Notes: a model not told the origin generated them from the sequence alone. A DNA stretch of 64,000 nt from Trichosphaerium sp. ATCC 40318 (GCA_038496445.1 JALMLS010000064.1:248001-312000), one strand, 5' to 3'. Numbered from the stretch's first letter, positions 11,788 through 23,394 are shown. A program made the numbers and translations.

Positions 11788-12127
11788 GATATCTTTTTTG
11801 TTTTCGAGCCTAGTTTCGCACTACATTACGCTTTTCTATATTTAGTCGACCAGAAATAACGAGGCAGGTCAAAACGAATCACCGAGTTACATTTCAACAT
11901 TATCTTTTGTTGTGTAGCAATTGTTGCGTTAAGAGTTATTTTACTTACGACACCAATAAAAGTCATCGTGTAATCACATGCTTAGATGGCTAACTTTATT
12001 GGTCTTGCCATTTGTTGATAAACCATTGCTTTCAACATTTTTCTTAGTACTGTCAATACTTTCAATACTTAACTGCAAAAATCTATTTCCTTTTTATTGA
12101 CAACATGTTTAAATAGTTATCTGTTGA
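11788..12127. other. Intergenic
   Basis: A T-run just after the tRNA serves as its terminator. The rest is AT-rich with no supported gene. Confidence 0.4.
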
Positions 12128-12905
12128 TTATGCTTGATCTATTGCCATTTGATTAGCGTCATACCCTTCTACAATCTCTCGTAATTCCTTAAAAGTTAAG
12201 AATTCTACTTCTTTTTTTAATTCACATAAAACATTCTTCTCTGCTTGACATTTCTTCTCTTGGCTACAACATTTCTCTTTTTTCAGATTACATTTTCCTT
12301 TTTTATACTGACAGGCCAAGTTCAATTGACCGTTATCAAACCATCTCTTATAAGTGCCATCAACGCTTCCATGTTTATACAAGCAATGCTCAGCAGGTTT
12401 TCCGTTTTGATACCAAGCTTTATACTCACCTACCATGAGATTAACAAAATGTGTAGGCACCTGAACTGCAAGGCATTTTTTTTTTTTTTTCGTTCTGAAT
12501 AATCCACGAAAGTGGATAAAACGGCTTTAAATCGGCTCAAAACCAGTTCTCTATGCTCAAGTATTGTCCTGAGGCTAACTGTGCCACCATTGTTGGGTTT
12601 TGTTGAAAAAAAAACTTACTGTGAAGCACTCCATGTTTGAACCAACAAACAACTTCTACAGGCCCCATTTTGATGCCAACGCATGTATTTTCCTTCTGCC
12701 TTGCCATTACGGAAGTATTGTACTTTGTACTTTTGACATTTTTTGTTCCAACAAATCCATGCCCCGTGTTTCTGTAGTTTACAATTAAACCTAGATTGTA
12801 GTGCTGTTGAACGGCATATAAGGGGCCAGTTAATATACAATACTTTACAAGAGTTATAGATGAGCCATTGGATTTCTTTCGGGAATAGCGTAAAACTATG
12901 TCGGT
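12128..12905 (-). pseudogene. Decayed MORN_2 (YwqK-type) repeat gene
   Basis: Reading on the minus strand from about 12905, the sequence FPKEIQWLIYNS, then YINWPLICRSTALQSRF and KHGAWI, parallels the N-terminal domain of the two intact MORN genes at 34.9-37.3 kb (lPvEi...WPLLSk.a..tRFd...GkWi). MORN-like units follow (GKYMRWHQNG; GEYKAWYQNGK; GTYKRWFDNGQL). No in-frame ATG precedes the domain. Around 12660 the frame breaks: the next unit (CWFKHG) continues in another frame. About 150 nt with poly-T tracts, possibly a former intron, interrupts the repeats at 12461-12615. The last part ends in a Lys/Cys/Glu-rich tail. I read it as a pseudogene. Confidence 0.6.
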
Positions 12906-13554
12906 GTTAGTCGTGGTACACGTTTAAAGGCTCAAAGAGTAATTTGGCCGTTGTATGGATGTAAAGCGGATGATTGTTTTAACAGCAAATTCTATATAGC
13001 TGTACTTGATCTTTTTAGGCTTATCAGTCTTATATGGGCATCGCATACGCTGGCAAATCATTTTTTTAATATAAGCCATAATATAATCTGTTTATATGTC
13101 TACAAGTGTTAAACGTAATCCATAGTACGCTATGACGACGTTGGCTGTATAATTCATAAACATTTTGATTTTCCAACATGGAGAATTTGGTGGAATTGTA
13201 ACGGGGATCAACTTATGTAAATACCCGCTTTAGTCCAAAAAAACACTGATTCAACTTCCAAAAAACAGTTTAAGTACAAGCGCCAGGGTCAGCTACACCA
13301 AGAAACAACTCAACTGACTGAGAGTATTTCTAGTGATTGTATTGCTTTAAACGTTACTACATTGACAATTGTGACACATGACAAAATAAATATTCTTGAC
13401 AGTTTTAACTCACCCAAAAACACTAAATGCAAACATAGCTGTCTGCTTTTCGTGAACATAATAACATTATGACTAATTTTGTTTTCATTTATTCCGTTTG
13501 TTTGTTTATACAAAGCAATAAAAAGTGTACTATGATAAGTCTAGACGGCCACTG
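12906..13554. other. Intergenic
   Basis: AT-rich DNA between the decayed MORN gene and the LRR gene. Short frames lack splice structure or recognisable motifs. No RNA gene found. Confidence 0.4.
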
Positions 13555-14694
13555 TTATACAATGAAATCTGCCCTTACTACCTGTGCACCGGCTGCCTGT
13601 GCACCCTCTTTTGAAGTTAAGGAGCAACCATACAGGGTTATAGTGTGTACACCTGCCAATGCTTTCAATCCTTCATCTGTTACTTTTGTTCCTGATACAT
13701 TTATAGTGTGTACACCAGCCAATGCTTTAATGCCTTCATCTGTTACATCACAGCGTTTCAAATTTATAGTGTGTACACCTGCTAATGCTTTGATGCCTTC
13801 ATCTGTTACCTTGGTGCGTAGTAACCCAATCGTGTGTACACCAGCCAATGCTTTAATGCCTTCATCTGTTGCATCACAGCGTTCCAAATTTATAGTGTGT
13901 ACACCTGCCAATGCTTTAATGCCTTCATCTGTTATCTTGGTAAGTCTTAAACCTATTTCATGTACACCAGCCAATGCTTTAATGCCTTCATCTGATACAT
14001 CACAGCGTTCCAAATTTATAGTGTGTACACCTGCCAATGCTTTGATGCCTTCATCTGTTACCTTGGTAAGTCTTAAATCTATTTTGTGTACACCAGCCAA
14101 TGCTTTAACGCCTTCATTGGTAATTGATAGACATCTATACAGGTTGACAGTGTGGACACCTTTCAAGGCCTTCAAAGCTTTATCTGTTACCTTTGTATGT
14201 GATAAATTAATATTGTGTACACCAACCAACGCCTTGATGCCCTCATGAGTTACATTGCAGTGATACAAATTGATAGTGTGTACGCCTGCCAATGCCTTCA
14301 ATCCTTCATCTGTTACCTTGGTGCGTAGTAACCCAATCATGTGTACACCAGCCAACGCTTTAATGCCTTCGTCTGTTATTGATTCACAACTAAACAAATT
14401 GATTGTATGTACTCCTGCTAGTAACCTCAACTGATTGTCGTTTACATCTCTATACCCATAGAACAGAATGGGTGTATTCTGCAATAAAGGACTGCCAGAA
14501 AGCGTCGTCACCTCGGTACTGCTTTTAACAATAATTTGATGATATCCGACGTGGTTATGGACAATATCCCGCAAGAAGCGGCAAGTTTGCGTGGAACGAA
14601 GTGTAAAAGTGCCTTGTTTGAGAATATGAACAATTAGTTCAACGGGGAGCGCGACAAGGTCACTAATGTTCTGGCTAACCTCTTCTTCATTCAT
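13555..14694 (-). CDS. F-box protein with leucine-rich repeats, intronless
   Basis: A single-exon, 379-residue protein. Residues 14-50 form an F-box (LPVELIVHILKQ, then STQTCRFLRDIV), predicted to bind SKP1 in an SCF ubiquitin ligase. From about residue 85 to the end run about 12-13 repeats of 21-25 residues with consensus 'vTDEGIKALAGVHTInLerC', of the cysteine-containing or GALA-like LRR class. The repeats form the substrate-binding horseshoe. Neighbouring repeats are almost identical at DNA level, alternating two subtypes (TKVTDEG and RCDVTDEG), which points to recent expansion. Absence of introns is unusual for this window and, with the 'GVHTINL' repeat style also common in giant-virus proteins, hints at transfer or retroposition; that is inference. 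Confidence 0.85.
   Translation of the reverse strand: MNEEEVSQNISDLVALPVELIVHILKQGTFTLRSTQTCRFLRDIVHNHVGYHQIIVKSSTEVTTLSGSPLLQNTPILFYGYRDVNDNQLRLLAGVHTINLFSCESITDEGIKALAGVHMIGLLRTKVTDEGLKALAGVHTINLYHCNVTHEGIKALVGVHNINLSHTKVTDKALKALKGVHTVNLYRCLSITNEGVKALAGVHKIDLRLTKVTDEGIKALAGVHTINLERCDVSDEGIKALAGVHEIGLRLTKITDEGIKALAGVHTINLERCDATDEGIKALAGVHTIGLLRTKVTDEGIKALAGVHTINLKRCDVTDEGIKALAGVHTINVSGTKVTDEGLKALAGVHTITLYGCSLTSKEGAQAAGAQVVRADFIV
13633..14420 (-). repeat. Coding tandem repeat array in the F-box/LRR gene
   Basis: About a dozen units of about 63-75 bp, with the blocks GTGTACACCAGCCAATGC and CCTTCATCTGTTAC recurring (plus-strand reading). Many units differ at only a few positions and an A/B alternation is visible, so higher-order units of about 138 bp were probably duplicated. 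Confidence 0.8.
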
Positions 14695-14820
14695 TTTGCT
14701 ATTATACGCTCGAAACGTGGCTATGTTTGTTATTATGTTATTGTTAGATGATCGGAATATTTTTACAGGACGTCACGTGACTAAATTCGTTTTTTCCTCA
14801 ACTAACGACTATACCGCTAA

Positions 14821-15081
14821 CGGGCCATAGTTTTTTCCGAATTTTCCGAAAACAAAAATTCGAAAAAATAGAATTCGTAGAAAGATACATAGCTAGGGCA
14901 GTCCACTAAACTAGAAAGCGCCTGGTTCACTTACGGTCGGGTCCTCGCTGTGCTCGGAACTAGAACCCGACCTTCGCTCACATATAGTGATCCATTGGTG
15001 GGTATAGGCATTCGGTTTTTGTATCGAATTCTATTTTTTCGAATTTTTTCTTTCGAAAAATTCGGAAAAAACGTGGGTCCG
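14821..15081. mobile_element. MITE-like non-autonomous DNA transposon
   Basis: A 261-bp element flanked by the direct repeat CCGCTAA (14814-14820 and 15082-15088; an eighth base, C, also matches on both sides). Its ends are inverted repeats of about 55 bp: left CGGGCCATAG then TTTTTTCCGAATTTT, right (reverse complement) CGGACCCACG then TTTTTTCCGAATTTT, continuing through TTCGAAAAAATAGAATTCG on both sides. An inner inverted repeat GGTCGGGT/ACCCGACC lies near the middle. There is no coding capacity. A 7-8 bp duplication would fit a hAT-like or related family; no transposase source is in the window. Confidence 0.75.
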
Positions 15082-15529
15082 CCGCTAACCACCGAAATCA
15101 ACATAAAAAATGAATTTTAGCATACAGGTAAGCTACTGTTTTGAAAGCAGTACTGTTGTCCATCAAGTAAGGCTGTCACTTGTTCAATCCAACAAAAAAA
15201 AAGCGAAACGTTTTTCTGGCTCGGTCAATTCTAGGTAGGCTAAATTAACCGTCCATTTACCCGCGCATAGTACGTTGTAATTTTATGTTGTACCCAAGCG
15301 CGAATATCGCGTTAAATGTCAATTGACTCGTTTTTTTAATTAATTGGCGTTTTAATACCGCTATTGTATATTTTACGTCGCTAATACTATTCTAGCGTTC
15401 TATTGTTCGTAAATAATCAGATATTGAAATAACGGACTGAACCTCGTCAATACCTTGCGGATTGATCTAATAACTCTCGAAACAGTTTAAAACATCGATT
15501 ACGAATACTTTTAACGAAAAAAAACAGCG

Positions 15530-17034
15530 ATGGGCGCAAAATCAAGTAAAAACTCTCGAAAGCGTATAAACTGGGATAATTGCTACGATAATAAACAAAG
15601 CGGACTATTAAGCGCAAATTTAGACGTATTTCTCGAAGTTACATGTCATTTAGATATATGTTCCCTTATTCACTGTCTCTTGGCTTGTAAGGCACTTCAC
15701 AATATTGGTAATGTACCTACTGTATGGAAAGCAGTTGTAACGAGCAGTGGCAAAGCTGTCCGTGACACATGGGCCAAGTGGTGTCAACGTACAGATTGTC
15801 CAAAAGCGAAACTTCGGTTTTTTACCAGTACGTTTCTTATTTTTTTCCGGATTTTTTTTTTGCGTTCGTAATACACCCTCGTATATATTCGATTAATTAG
15901 TTTGTAGATTTACTTAGTGGGCATGGTGCTCGTGAAGGGTTGAGGGATATTCTTTTATCGAAAAAATTGGGTAGCTCTGATGAAGAATTAGAAGAAAAAT
16001 TACGTATTCCAACAATCTTCAATGATCCTTGGTCGTGTCAGACCATTACTATAAACCTCGATAAAGTACTTCCGACTACGGATTACCATCATTATGGTCA
16101 ATTACAATACGGTCCACCTGTATACGCACCGGCAAAGGTACTTACCATAGACACAAATAGAGAAACTTTAGTAGCTGCTAACTCTTTGGGATACATGGAG
16201 TTTTTTGGACTTTCTTCTTCCGCCAGGTCTTCCGCTCCTTGCAAGCGTAATGGGGTTCTATATAATAACACACATTGGTGTACGACAGTGGCTATATCTG
16301 ATGATTCTACAAAAGTTCTGAGTGCACGTACAGATAGTACAGTAACTCTTTTTGATAGAGCTAAGCCTCAAGGAGCACCAAAGGATTATTCTAATTGCGA
16401 AGGATTTGTTTTAAAAGCTAGGTTCCTTGATGAATCGTCTGAGAAAATTATAGCTTCTTATTATGGTACTGTTAAGGTATGGGATACAGAGACATCAAAG
16501 GATTTAGCTATATGTACTCATCATGGTGATAGTGATATTTATTTTGAGTTGAGTCCTTTTGAATCTAATATTTGTATTTCTGGATCAAGTGCTGCTATTA
16601 ATGAAAAAAGTTATGTATTACTATGGGATGTTAGGACATGTGATTATGTTTTTAAAAGAAAAACAGGTTGTGTTGATGATATATGTTGGTTATCTTCATG
16701 TACTTATGCTACTTCTATTAGTAATTGTGGTGTTTTTGTTAGTGATATAAGAATGGAAGATTATCCTCTTTTTGTTTGTGATGATTATTATCCTAGTGTT
16801 ATTTGTTCAAGTGATTATGGACAGCATATTTTTATGGGGTGTGATAGTCATGTTCTTGATTTAAACTTATTGACTGGTAAAGTTGATCCTCTTTTTGGTG
16901 ATGATGGTACTACGTTGCCTGGTTTTTCTGTTTCTTCTATATCACTTGGTGGACCTAATAATGAGACATTATGTATAGGAAGCCATGGTAGACTGATGAT
17001 TGTAAAATTAAAGCAGCGAAAGACCGAATTTTAG
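15530..17034 (+). CDS. F-box / WD40-like beta-propeller protein
   Basis: Two exons, 15530-15827 and 15908-17034, joined across a GTACGT intron. Residues 1-15 are polar and basic (MGAKSSKNSRKR), and the N-terminal Gly after Met makes myristoylation possible. Residues 28-65 resemble an F-box (LDVFLEVTCHLDICSLIHCL then ACKALHNI). The rest, about 360 residues, shows degenerate WD40 blades such as VLSARTDSTVTLFDRAK, KIIASYYGTVKVWDTETS and SYVLLWDVRTCDYVF. It is likely a substrate receptor of an SCF ligase. The second half of exon 2 has markedly more A/T-ending codons than the first half. Confidence 0.7.
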
Positions 17035-17670
17035 ATAAAATACCCAAAGTAAAAAAGTAATCAACGTTTTGTTTGTGACCCTTGTGCTTGTTTTTAGCTA
17101 AAACATAATCAAACTAAATCTCTATATTTTTAACATGCGCAGGAAACTGGGAAGTTTCTATGTTTAACACAGTAGCACTTGTGACAATGACCTTGAGTTA
17201 ATCGCAGGTGCATAGAAACAACTTTTTTTTGATGCAAAGACAGACATACTGCGGATGTGAAGTTTAGCACGTGATATTATTAGAATCTATCTGAATTCGT
17301 AATGAACTAAACGGCAATCGTTACCAAAAGTGTTTGTTTTATTTGTTGGTCAAACCATGTGTACAATAACTTCCCACACCCGGGGCAGAGCCTAGCGGCG
17401 AATGAGTGCCATAACCCAGTTGTCTCCCTTTGTGGCGAACAGTTCAATCACTTTGACATTTTTTCGACTTTTTTTTCTACATTTTAGACACCGCAAAAAA
17501 GAAAGAAGAAAATTACGATGGGTAAACAAACAAAAGGTGCATATTAAAGAAGGTACGTACTATGTAATGACATGAGGTCAGGTTGACACAATGGCCGGAT
17601 TTGTGAATAAGGAGGTCCAGTTAAGTTATTGTACTGTTGTACTGCTTGTAAATAGTCTCAACGTATAAAG
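17035..17670. other. Intergenic with possible structured RNA
   Basis: No coding exon supported. Two spots stand out: the hairpin at 17154-17219 listed separately, and a locally G/C-richer stretch at about 17370-17450 (containing CCCGGGGCAGAGCC) that could be a structured RNA. PEX12 begins at the right end. Confidence 0.4.
17154..17222 (+). ncRNA. Candidate small hairpin RNA (H/ACA-like 3' end)
   Basis: A 9-bp perfect inverted repeat, GTTTCTATG (17154-17162) and CATAGAAAC (17211-17219), closes a hairpin. It is followed at once by ACAACT and then an eight-T run (17223-17230) that could terminate Pol III. A stem directly followed by ACA is the layout of an H/ACA RNA 3' hairpin, but I could not identify a guide pocket. 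Weak call. Confidence 0.25.
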
Positions 17671-19095
17671 ATGAACCTCATATATAACTTCTCAAGCGCA
17701 GAGCAAAATCGGCCGTCGTTTTTCGAATTGCTGATGGAAACTCAATTAATGCCAAGTGAGTGCCGTTGTAAGGGGCGTGGCGCGTTATGACTGGTTTATA
17801 TAGGTTTAAAGCCGGCGTTGAAATACATGCTCATGGTAAAATAGAGGAAACCAAGCCTAAAAGTTGCTTACGCATATATAGACGCTATCTCAACGATCTT
17901 CTGGTCTTACTTGGGCGGTTAAATGGTCAGATGAAATATACACCTTATTATTGTTTCTACTGGAGCGACACCATCTCAATAACTACGGTAAACTAAAATT
18001 CGCCTCAACAGTCGACTTTAAAACATTTATGTTATCAGTCTTCTCATAACGACTAATTTACGTAATAAACACCTAACGCAAGCGTAGACGCATCATTTGC
18101 AGAAAACTTTTATGGTTTAAAGGTACAAACGAAACAAAATCCCTCAACTCACCCTCAATATAGCGTACAGTAGTCTCAGAAGATGGAAAAAAATTATTAC
18201 CGCTCACAGCATCAAGGAGACGTGTTGCTTTGTTCTTTTTAGTGATTTTTCCATATCTCAAAGAAAAAGTTGATGCATTCTACGTCTCAAGGTTTCGTTC
18301 TCATCGAAGACATAATGTACCTAATAGTGTACGTCAATACTTTTATATATAGAGTACTAAAAATAATGTTTATAGCCATTGAAGCGTATGGCATTGGAGA
18401 TGTTTAGAATTTTTTATCCATTTTTCATTGCTTTATGGGAATCTTGGTTTTTTATTTATCAATTGCTGTACATGTATGGATACAGTATACATTATACCCC
18501 ATTGTTATTCTTACAAGGGCTTACTGTACGTATTACTTGATGTTAGAGGACCATTAAGTTAATCTTAAAAAGGTTAAACGACTGACAATGGGTGACTTGG
18601 TTGAACAATCTCAAAAAACAATAACAAACCAAATTAAACTCAAGCGAAGATCAGGCCTTTTGTACGTTTCTTTTGATTAACTTTTATAGTGAATATATTA
18701 TCCTAATAATCTATTCAAGCGCACGAACAAAGGATACAGTTTTTTCTGCTATAGGAACGACGCTTGATTGGGCTCGATACACATTGCCTTTGGCTATATT
18801 TTTCTTCAAGTTTTTGGAATGGTGGTACAGTGAGAATCGCTTAACTACATCGAACCTTCCTGCTCCACCACCTCCGCCGCCATCAAGACAATCAATAGGT
18901 GGATTACCAATAGATACATCAAACTTGTCAGTTTGCCCTATCTGTAAGAAGAAACGTGAAAATCCTGCTGCTTCATCTTCTGGACATGTTTATTGTTACA
19001 TGTGTTTATTCGATTATGTACAACTTCATAAACGTTGTCCAACTACTCATTTACCTATGAGTGATTCAGATATCAGAAAATTATATGATGACTAG
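17671..19095 (+). CDS. PEX12: Peroxin-12 (PEX12), RING E3 of the peroxisomal importomer
   Basis: PEX12, with PEX2 and PEX10, forms the peroxisomal-membrane ubiquitin ligase complex that recycles the import receptor PEX5. Exons give SFFELLMETQLMPSLKPALK, then WAVKWSDEIYTLLLFLLERH, then ASFAENFYGLKR, then LFFLVIFPYLKEKVDAFYVS, FRIFYPFFIALWESWFFIYQ (a membrane helix) and finally LPAPPPPPPSR plus a C-terminal RING-like domain with CPICKKKRENP and CYMCLFDYVQLHKRCPTTHL. All blocks match the PEX12 order. As in animal PEX12, the RING lacks the full set of zinc ligands (C-x2-C ... C-x2-C ... C). About seven introns; the stop is at 19093-19095 and an AATAAA follows. Confidence 0.85.
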
Positions 19096-19150
19096 TCTAG
19101 ACGATAGAATAAAGTGTAAAAATCAATAAAAAAAACACCAGTGTCTTGGT

Positions 19151-20237
19151 TCATTCAATGTTTATTTGAAACTCGTTTTCTATTGTCGCTGTTGGCTCCC
19201 ACCCTAAAGAAACATGTAAGAAAGAGTGTACAACATTGACCCAACAAACCTCCAGGTACGTTAAAAGCAATAGAAATACGCTGAGATTCACCGCTTGTTG
19301 GAGATACCTAAGTATTCATTTATTAAATAGATTTCTCAATAGTGGTGATAACTTACCATATGCATAAGCCAGGAAGGAAACATTAAAAGGTCACCAGCTT
19401 TAGGTGTTATAGTCAACCTATAAGGGTATATTTTAATATTTCTTCATTCATTATCTTAAGTAAACATACCTGTTATCAAACGGAGGTAGAGGCCCTCGTG
19501 GGTCTTCTAGTACTATCTGACCTGCTTTTTCTGGTACTTTTACATAATATACAGCTGACAACATTGCTTTAGGATGTGAATGACGCATGTGCATTATACA
19601 GTCATTGTGTACTGTAGCCCAAGCGTGAAGGTTTTTATCCCTTGATCCAACAATTGCCTACACACTTACTTAAACAATCGCAGGTTTGTAATTATTCTAT
19701 TAATACACGTACCTCATCTACGCCAATGATACCCAAGAGATTATCAGCAACACGGTTAACAAGGCCAACTAGTTGTGATCGGTAAAAAAAACGGAATAAA
19801 ATAAGAAAAAGACTAGTTCACTAACCAACTGTGTTGACTTCTTTAGCATTCTCAAATTTACTCCAACCTCCTCTATTTGTCTGCCACTCATAGAATAATG
19901 CATTTATGCTACGTTGAGTACTATCTACACCAACAACAAAAATTATTAAACACGTGATCAACTGATAACCGCACGTGAAAATCTGCAAAAAAAAAAAAGT
20001 TATACCTTTTGACACGTGCTTGTTCTGAGCGATGAGCTTATTGTACTCAGTCAAGATAAGGCTACCGAGGTTTGCGTTGAACTGTTCTAGAGATATATTG
20101 AAGGCTGCTGCGTTTGTATGAACTACAGGTGTTTGCCAAAGCATCTTAAGCGTTGCTGTATTTGACGCAAGTCTAGGTGTACTTTGGTGCCTTTTGGCCG
20201 TTAAACAAGGGATGTTGTACGTTGTTAGCTCACTCAA
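19151..20237 (-). CDS. 2-oxoglutarate/Fe(II) oxygenase-like protein (TIGR02466/PF13759 type)
   Basis: A probable non-haem iron dioxygenase. Exons in order give LWQTPVVHTNAAAFN (family start 'lf.tPv...'), SINALFYEWQTNRGGWSKFE, LVGLVNRVADNLLGI, then HAWATVHNDCIMHMRHSHPK followed by AMLSAVYYVKVP (iron-ligand H-x-H region and the 'lSgvyYv' strand), then LEDPRGPLPPFDN, KAGDLLMFPSWLMHMVSP (distal His) and RISIAFNVPG (2-oxoglutarate-binding Arg). It ends QINIE-TGA at 19151. The frame is open upstream of the first in-frame ATG (20144) through a basic, Ser/Arg-rich stretch (SATRFNRSLSEL) that looks like a mitochondrial presequence. The true first exon is unresolved; 20237 is only a frame limit. Confidence 0.75.
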
Positions 20238-20703
20238 ACTCCTGTTGAAGCGCGTTGCGGAGAGGCAGATCGTATGTAGGCTCCGAAAAGTTTATGCCAA
20301 GCAAAGTAGCGCAAATATAAAAGAAAACTGCGCACAGCAGTGCTGTTACGCCTGTAAATCATAATTAGAGGTAAATCAAGCTGTATAATAGAATACCAGC
20401 TGTTTTACATATTACACTGCTACGCGTTACTTTATTAGCATAATAATGACGCACAACGCGTTAAATATTTAAATAAACGTACCTACGCGAATCTTGCATT
20501 GCAGGGCGAACGCGTAGCGGATATTTGTTGATTTCGCCCAAATTTGTTTGTTAGCTGCGTTTTTACGTCCAGCTTGCTGGTAATAACGTTTAACGGCAAA
20601 AAATTGATTAGTGAAGCTACGGTCATGCCCTGGAAAAAACCCTGGTTGATGACCACCGTTTTTACAATGCCAATTTTCACAAATCAAAAAGTCACTATTC
20701 AAA

Positions 20704-20705
<2 letters not shown>
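20230..20705 (-). CDS. Possible small membrane protein, start unresolved
   Basis: A frame on the minus strand runs through a basic segment (KRYYQQAGRKNAANKQIWAK), then a strong GTACGT donor near 20481. It joins at an acceptor near 20353 to a hydrophobic helix (VTALLCAVFFYICATLLGI) and a polar tail (RNALQQEFE, TGA at 20230-20232). This is the shape of a tail-anchored or single-pass protein of about 100 residues. Upstream the frame continues only antisense to exon 1 of the UBE2D gene (ATG at 20790-20792), so the start is doubtful. Its last exon overlaps the region that may encode the next gene's presequence. Confidence 0.35.
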
Positions 20706-21553
<848 letters not shown>

Positions 21554-21732
21554 AGATAATAAAAAAAAAGGGATAACAAGTGTTGTACATACTAAAATAA
21601 AATACAAATATTTGCTCGAACCTCGCTTAAAGGTCTTCTTGTGCTTTGTCTTGTTTTTTTTTTTGCAAGTTTTTTTGTGAATGAGCCGTCAATTCTTTTC
21701 TTTATTCTTGTTTTTTGTTTAAATTATACGCA

Positions 21733-22705
21733 ATGAGCGAAGAAGAGGGCTATGATTCGTTAAGTGATAGAAGCGTAGATGAAGAAAACGAAGAGAATAG
21801 CTTTGAGTCCCAAGAAGATAATATGGATGTAGACGCATCTGAGGATGATGGAGACATGCAGTATGCGATTTAAGTGTATTTATAATTTATAACCAACCAT
21901 TTAGAGTTCCTTTACCGTACAACGACACTATAGGCGTAAATAAAGAGATATGGCTTATTACAGCTCCTTCAACTGTACGTTACATATTCTACTATCAAAA
22001 AAGGCTTAAAACACCGCGAGACGACATAAAACCGTTGTAGTCAAGCTGAAATCCGCTTAATTGATGTTTATTTGCGGAAATCTTACCCTGTATTTCAGTT
22101 TGACATGTCGTCCCTTGACGGCGTCTCTATCCCAATTTCTGGAAAGGCAGACGTTGGAAACATCATTGTATCAGAAGTAGGTGCTCCTTCACGTCTAGTG
22201 CCCGTATTCCCGGATGAAATGAATGATCTCCATGTTGGTACGACACCGTTTTAATCAATTGTGTCACACAAAAAAAAACCACAACAGCTTCACTCTGAGA
22301 CCCTTGCTTGATTTTATGCAATTTTTCCATCACCTTTACGTGCATTCACAAGAGACTGACGTTGTCTTTGACAAAATGAACTTTTTTATTTTTGATTTTT
22401 TTTGTCGACATTTTTTCGCAGTTTCCTTGTCTATGCTCTAATGTCATACTTCCACATGTTGCTCTGTGGTGTGTGTATGTATTTATTACATAAGCTTGTG
22501 GTAGTAACAGGGTTGTTTGATAGTGTGCTGTGTAGGAAAAAATAGAATTCGGCATCCTTCTTTGTTTTTTTTTTTTGATTTTGTGTTTTTGCTCGTATTA
22601 AGACTTTATGTAGCATCTCGAGTTTCGAAGCGTATCCAAATTACAGAAAAATTAAAGCCTCAAAGACCTAAGAAGAGACAAAAGGTTATAAAGAAAACCA
22701 AATAG
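21733..22705 (+). CDS. RNA polymerase I subunit RPA34-like (CAST/POLR1G)
   Basis: RPA34 with RPA49 forms the TFIIF-like heterodimer of Pol I, which transcribes rRNA. The start at 21733 gives an acidic tail (MSEEEGYDSLSDRS...). Next come exons VPLPYNDTIGVNKEIWLITA, PSTFDMSSLDGVSIPISGKA and SRLVPVFPDEMNDLHVG. The segment 'EIWLITAPSTFDMSSLDG...IPISG' matches 'qLWLI.aPadF.p..L....vPlSG' of POLR1G/RPA34. The last exons give a short hydrophobic piece and a Lys/Arg tail (KRQKVIKKTK), the usual basic C-terminus. The assignment rests mainly on that one motif plus the acidic-start/basic-end layout. Confidence 0.55.
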
Positions 22706-23394
22706 AGTAAAAATAGAAAAAAGAAAAAAAAATACCCCAAATGTAATTTTATCAATACACGTTCCTTTAACTGTAACTTCATCTTTTTCTATTACACTAC
22801 ATAGCTGAAGTCCAACGATAATATGCTTATACGAAGCATTTCTCAATACGGTGAAATACAAGTGTTGGCATATGTCAAAAAACTCTCATCCAAAATTGTT
22901 TCTGTAGTTTTATCGACAATGCTCCTTACTGCTTGTACTTCCCTCTTTGCGACTGGTGGAGTTACTACGTAGCTTGCTGAATGTTGGAGTTGGTATTAAC
23001 CATACTCTATGTTGTCAGATACTCAGGGCATTAATGAGTGACAACACGAAGCTACACATCATAAATGCACCAATACTATTTTTATCAAGTTTATTGTATT
23101 AGCAATGGAAAACATTGTTCCATTGCTAGCCAGGATTTGGTGTCATTTCTCGTCTAAATACAAGCACTTGCCTACTCCAGTTCCAGTTCCAACATAATCA
23201 ACAATTGTAATCAACAGTGGCATTCTAAACTACATAGCCTTTTTCCCAGCCGCCACATGTGTTGTCGTCTTAGACATTCTAACTTGAACATTGAGGAATT
23301 GGAAAGAAATATTGAACACGTGATAATATTTTCACAAAAAAGAAAGAAAATGTATTTTACAAACAATAGATTAGGTTTTTTTTTCTTTTTACAC
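22706..23394. other. Intergenic with coding-like fragments on the minus strand
   Basis: On the minus strand around 22742-22985 there is a coding-like stretch: TPPVAKREVQAVRSIVDKT, then a one-base frame change, then CQHLYFTVLRNASYKHIIVG and LQLCSVIEKDEVTVKG. A further ATG frame starts near 23276 (MSKTTTHVAAGKKAM) but hits a stop. I could not join these into a gene; a decayed gene is possible. I recognise no family. Confidence 0.25.

Noticed and set aside
13469-14248. Plus-strand 259-codon open frame with 'CTPANALMPS' repeats
   Set aside because: Antisense shadow of the F-box/LRR gene; the minus strand has the F-box, LRR consensus and start codon.
13600-14420. Regularly spaced repeats suggesting a CRISPR array
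   Set aside because: The repeats are codon-periodic LRR units within an open frame in a eukaryotic context; no cas genes.
15115-15190. tRNA-like string with TTGTTCAATCC
   Set aside because: No acceptor or anticodon stem can be formed.
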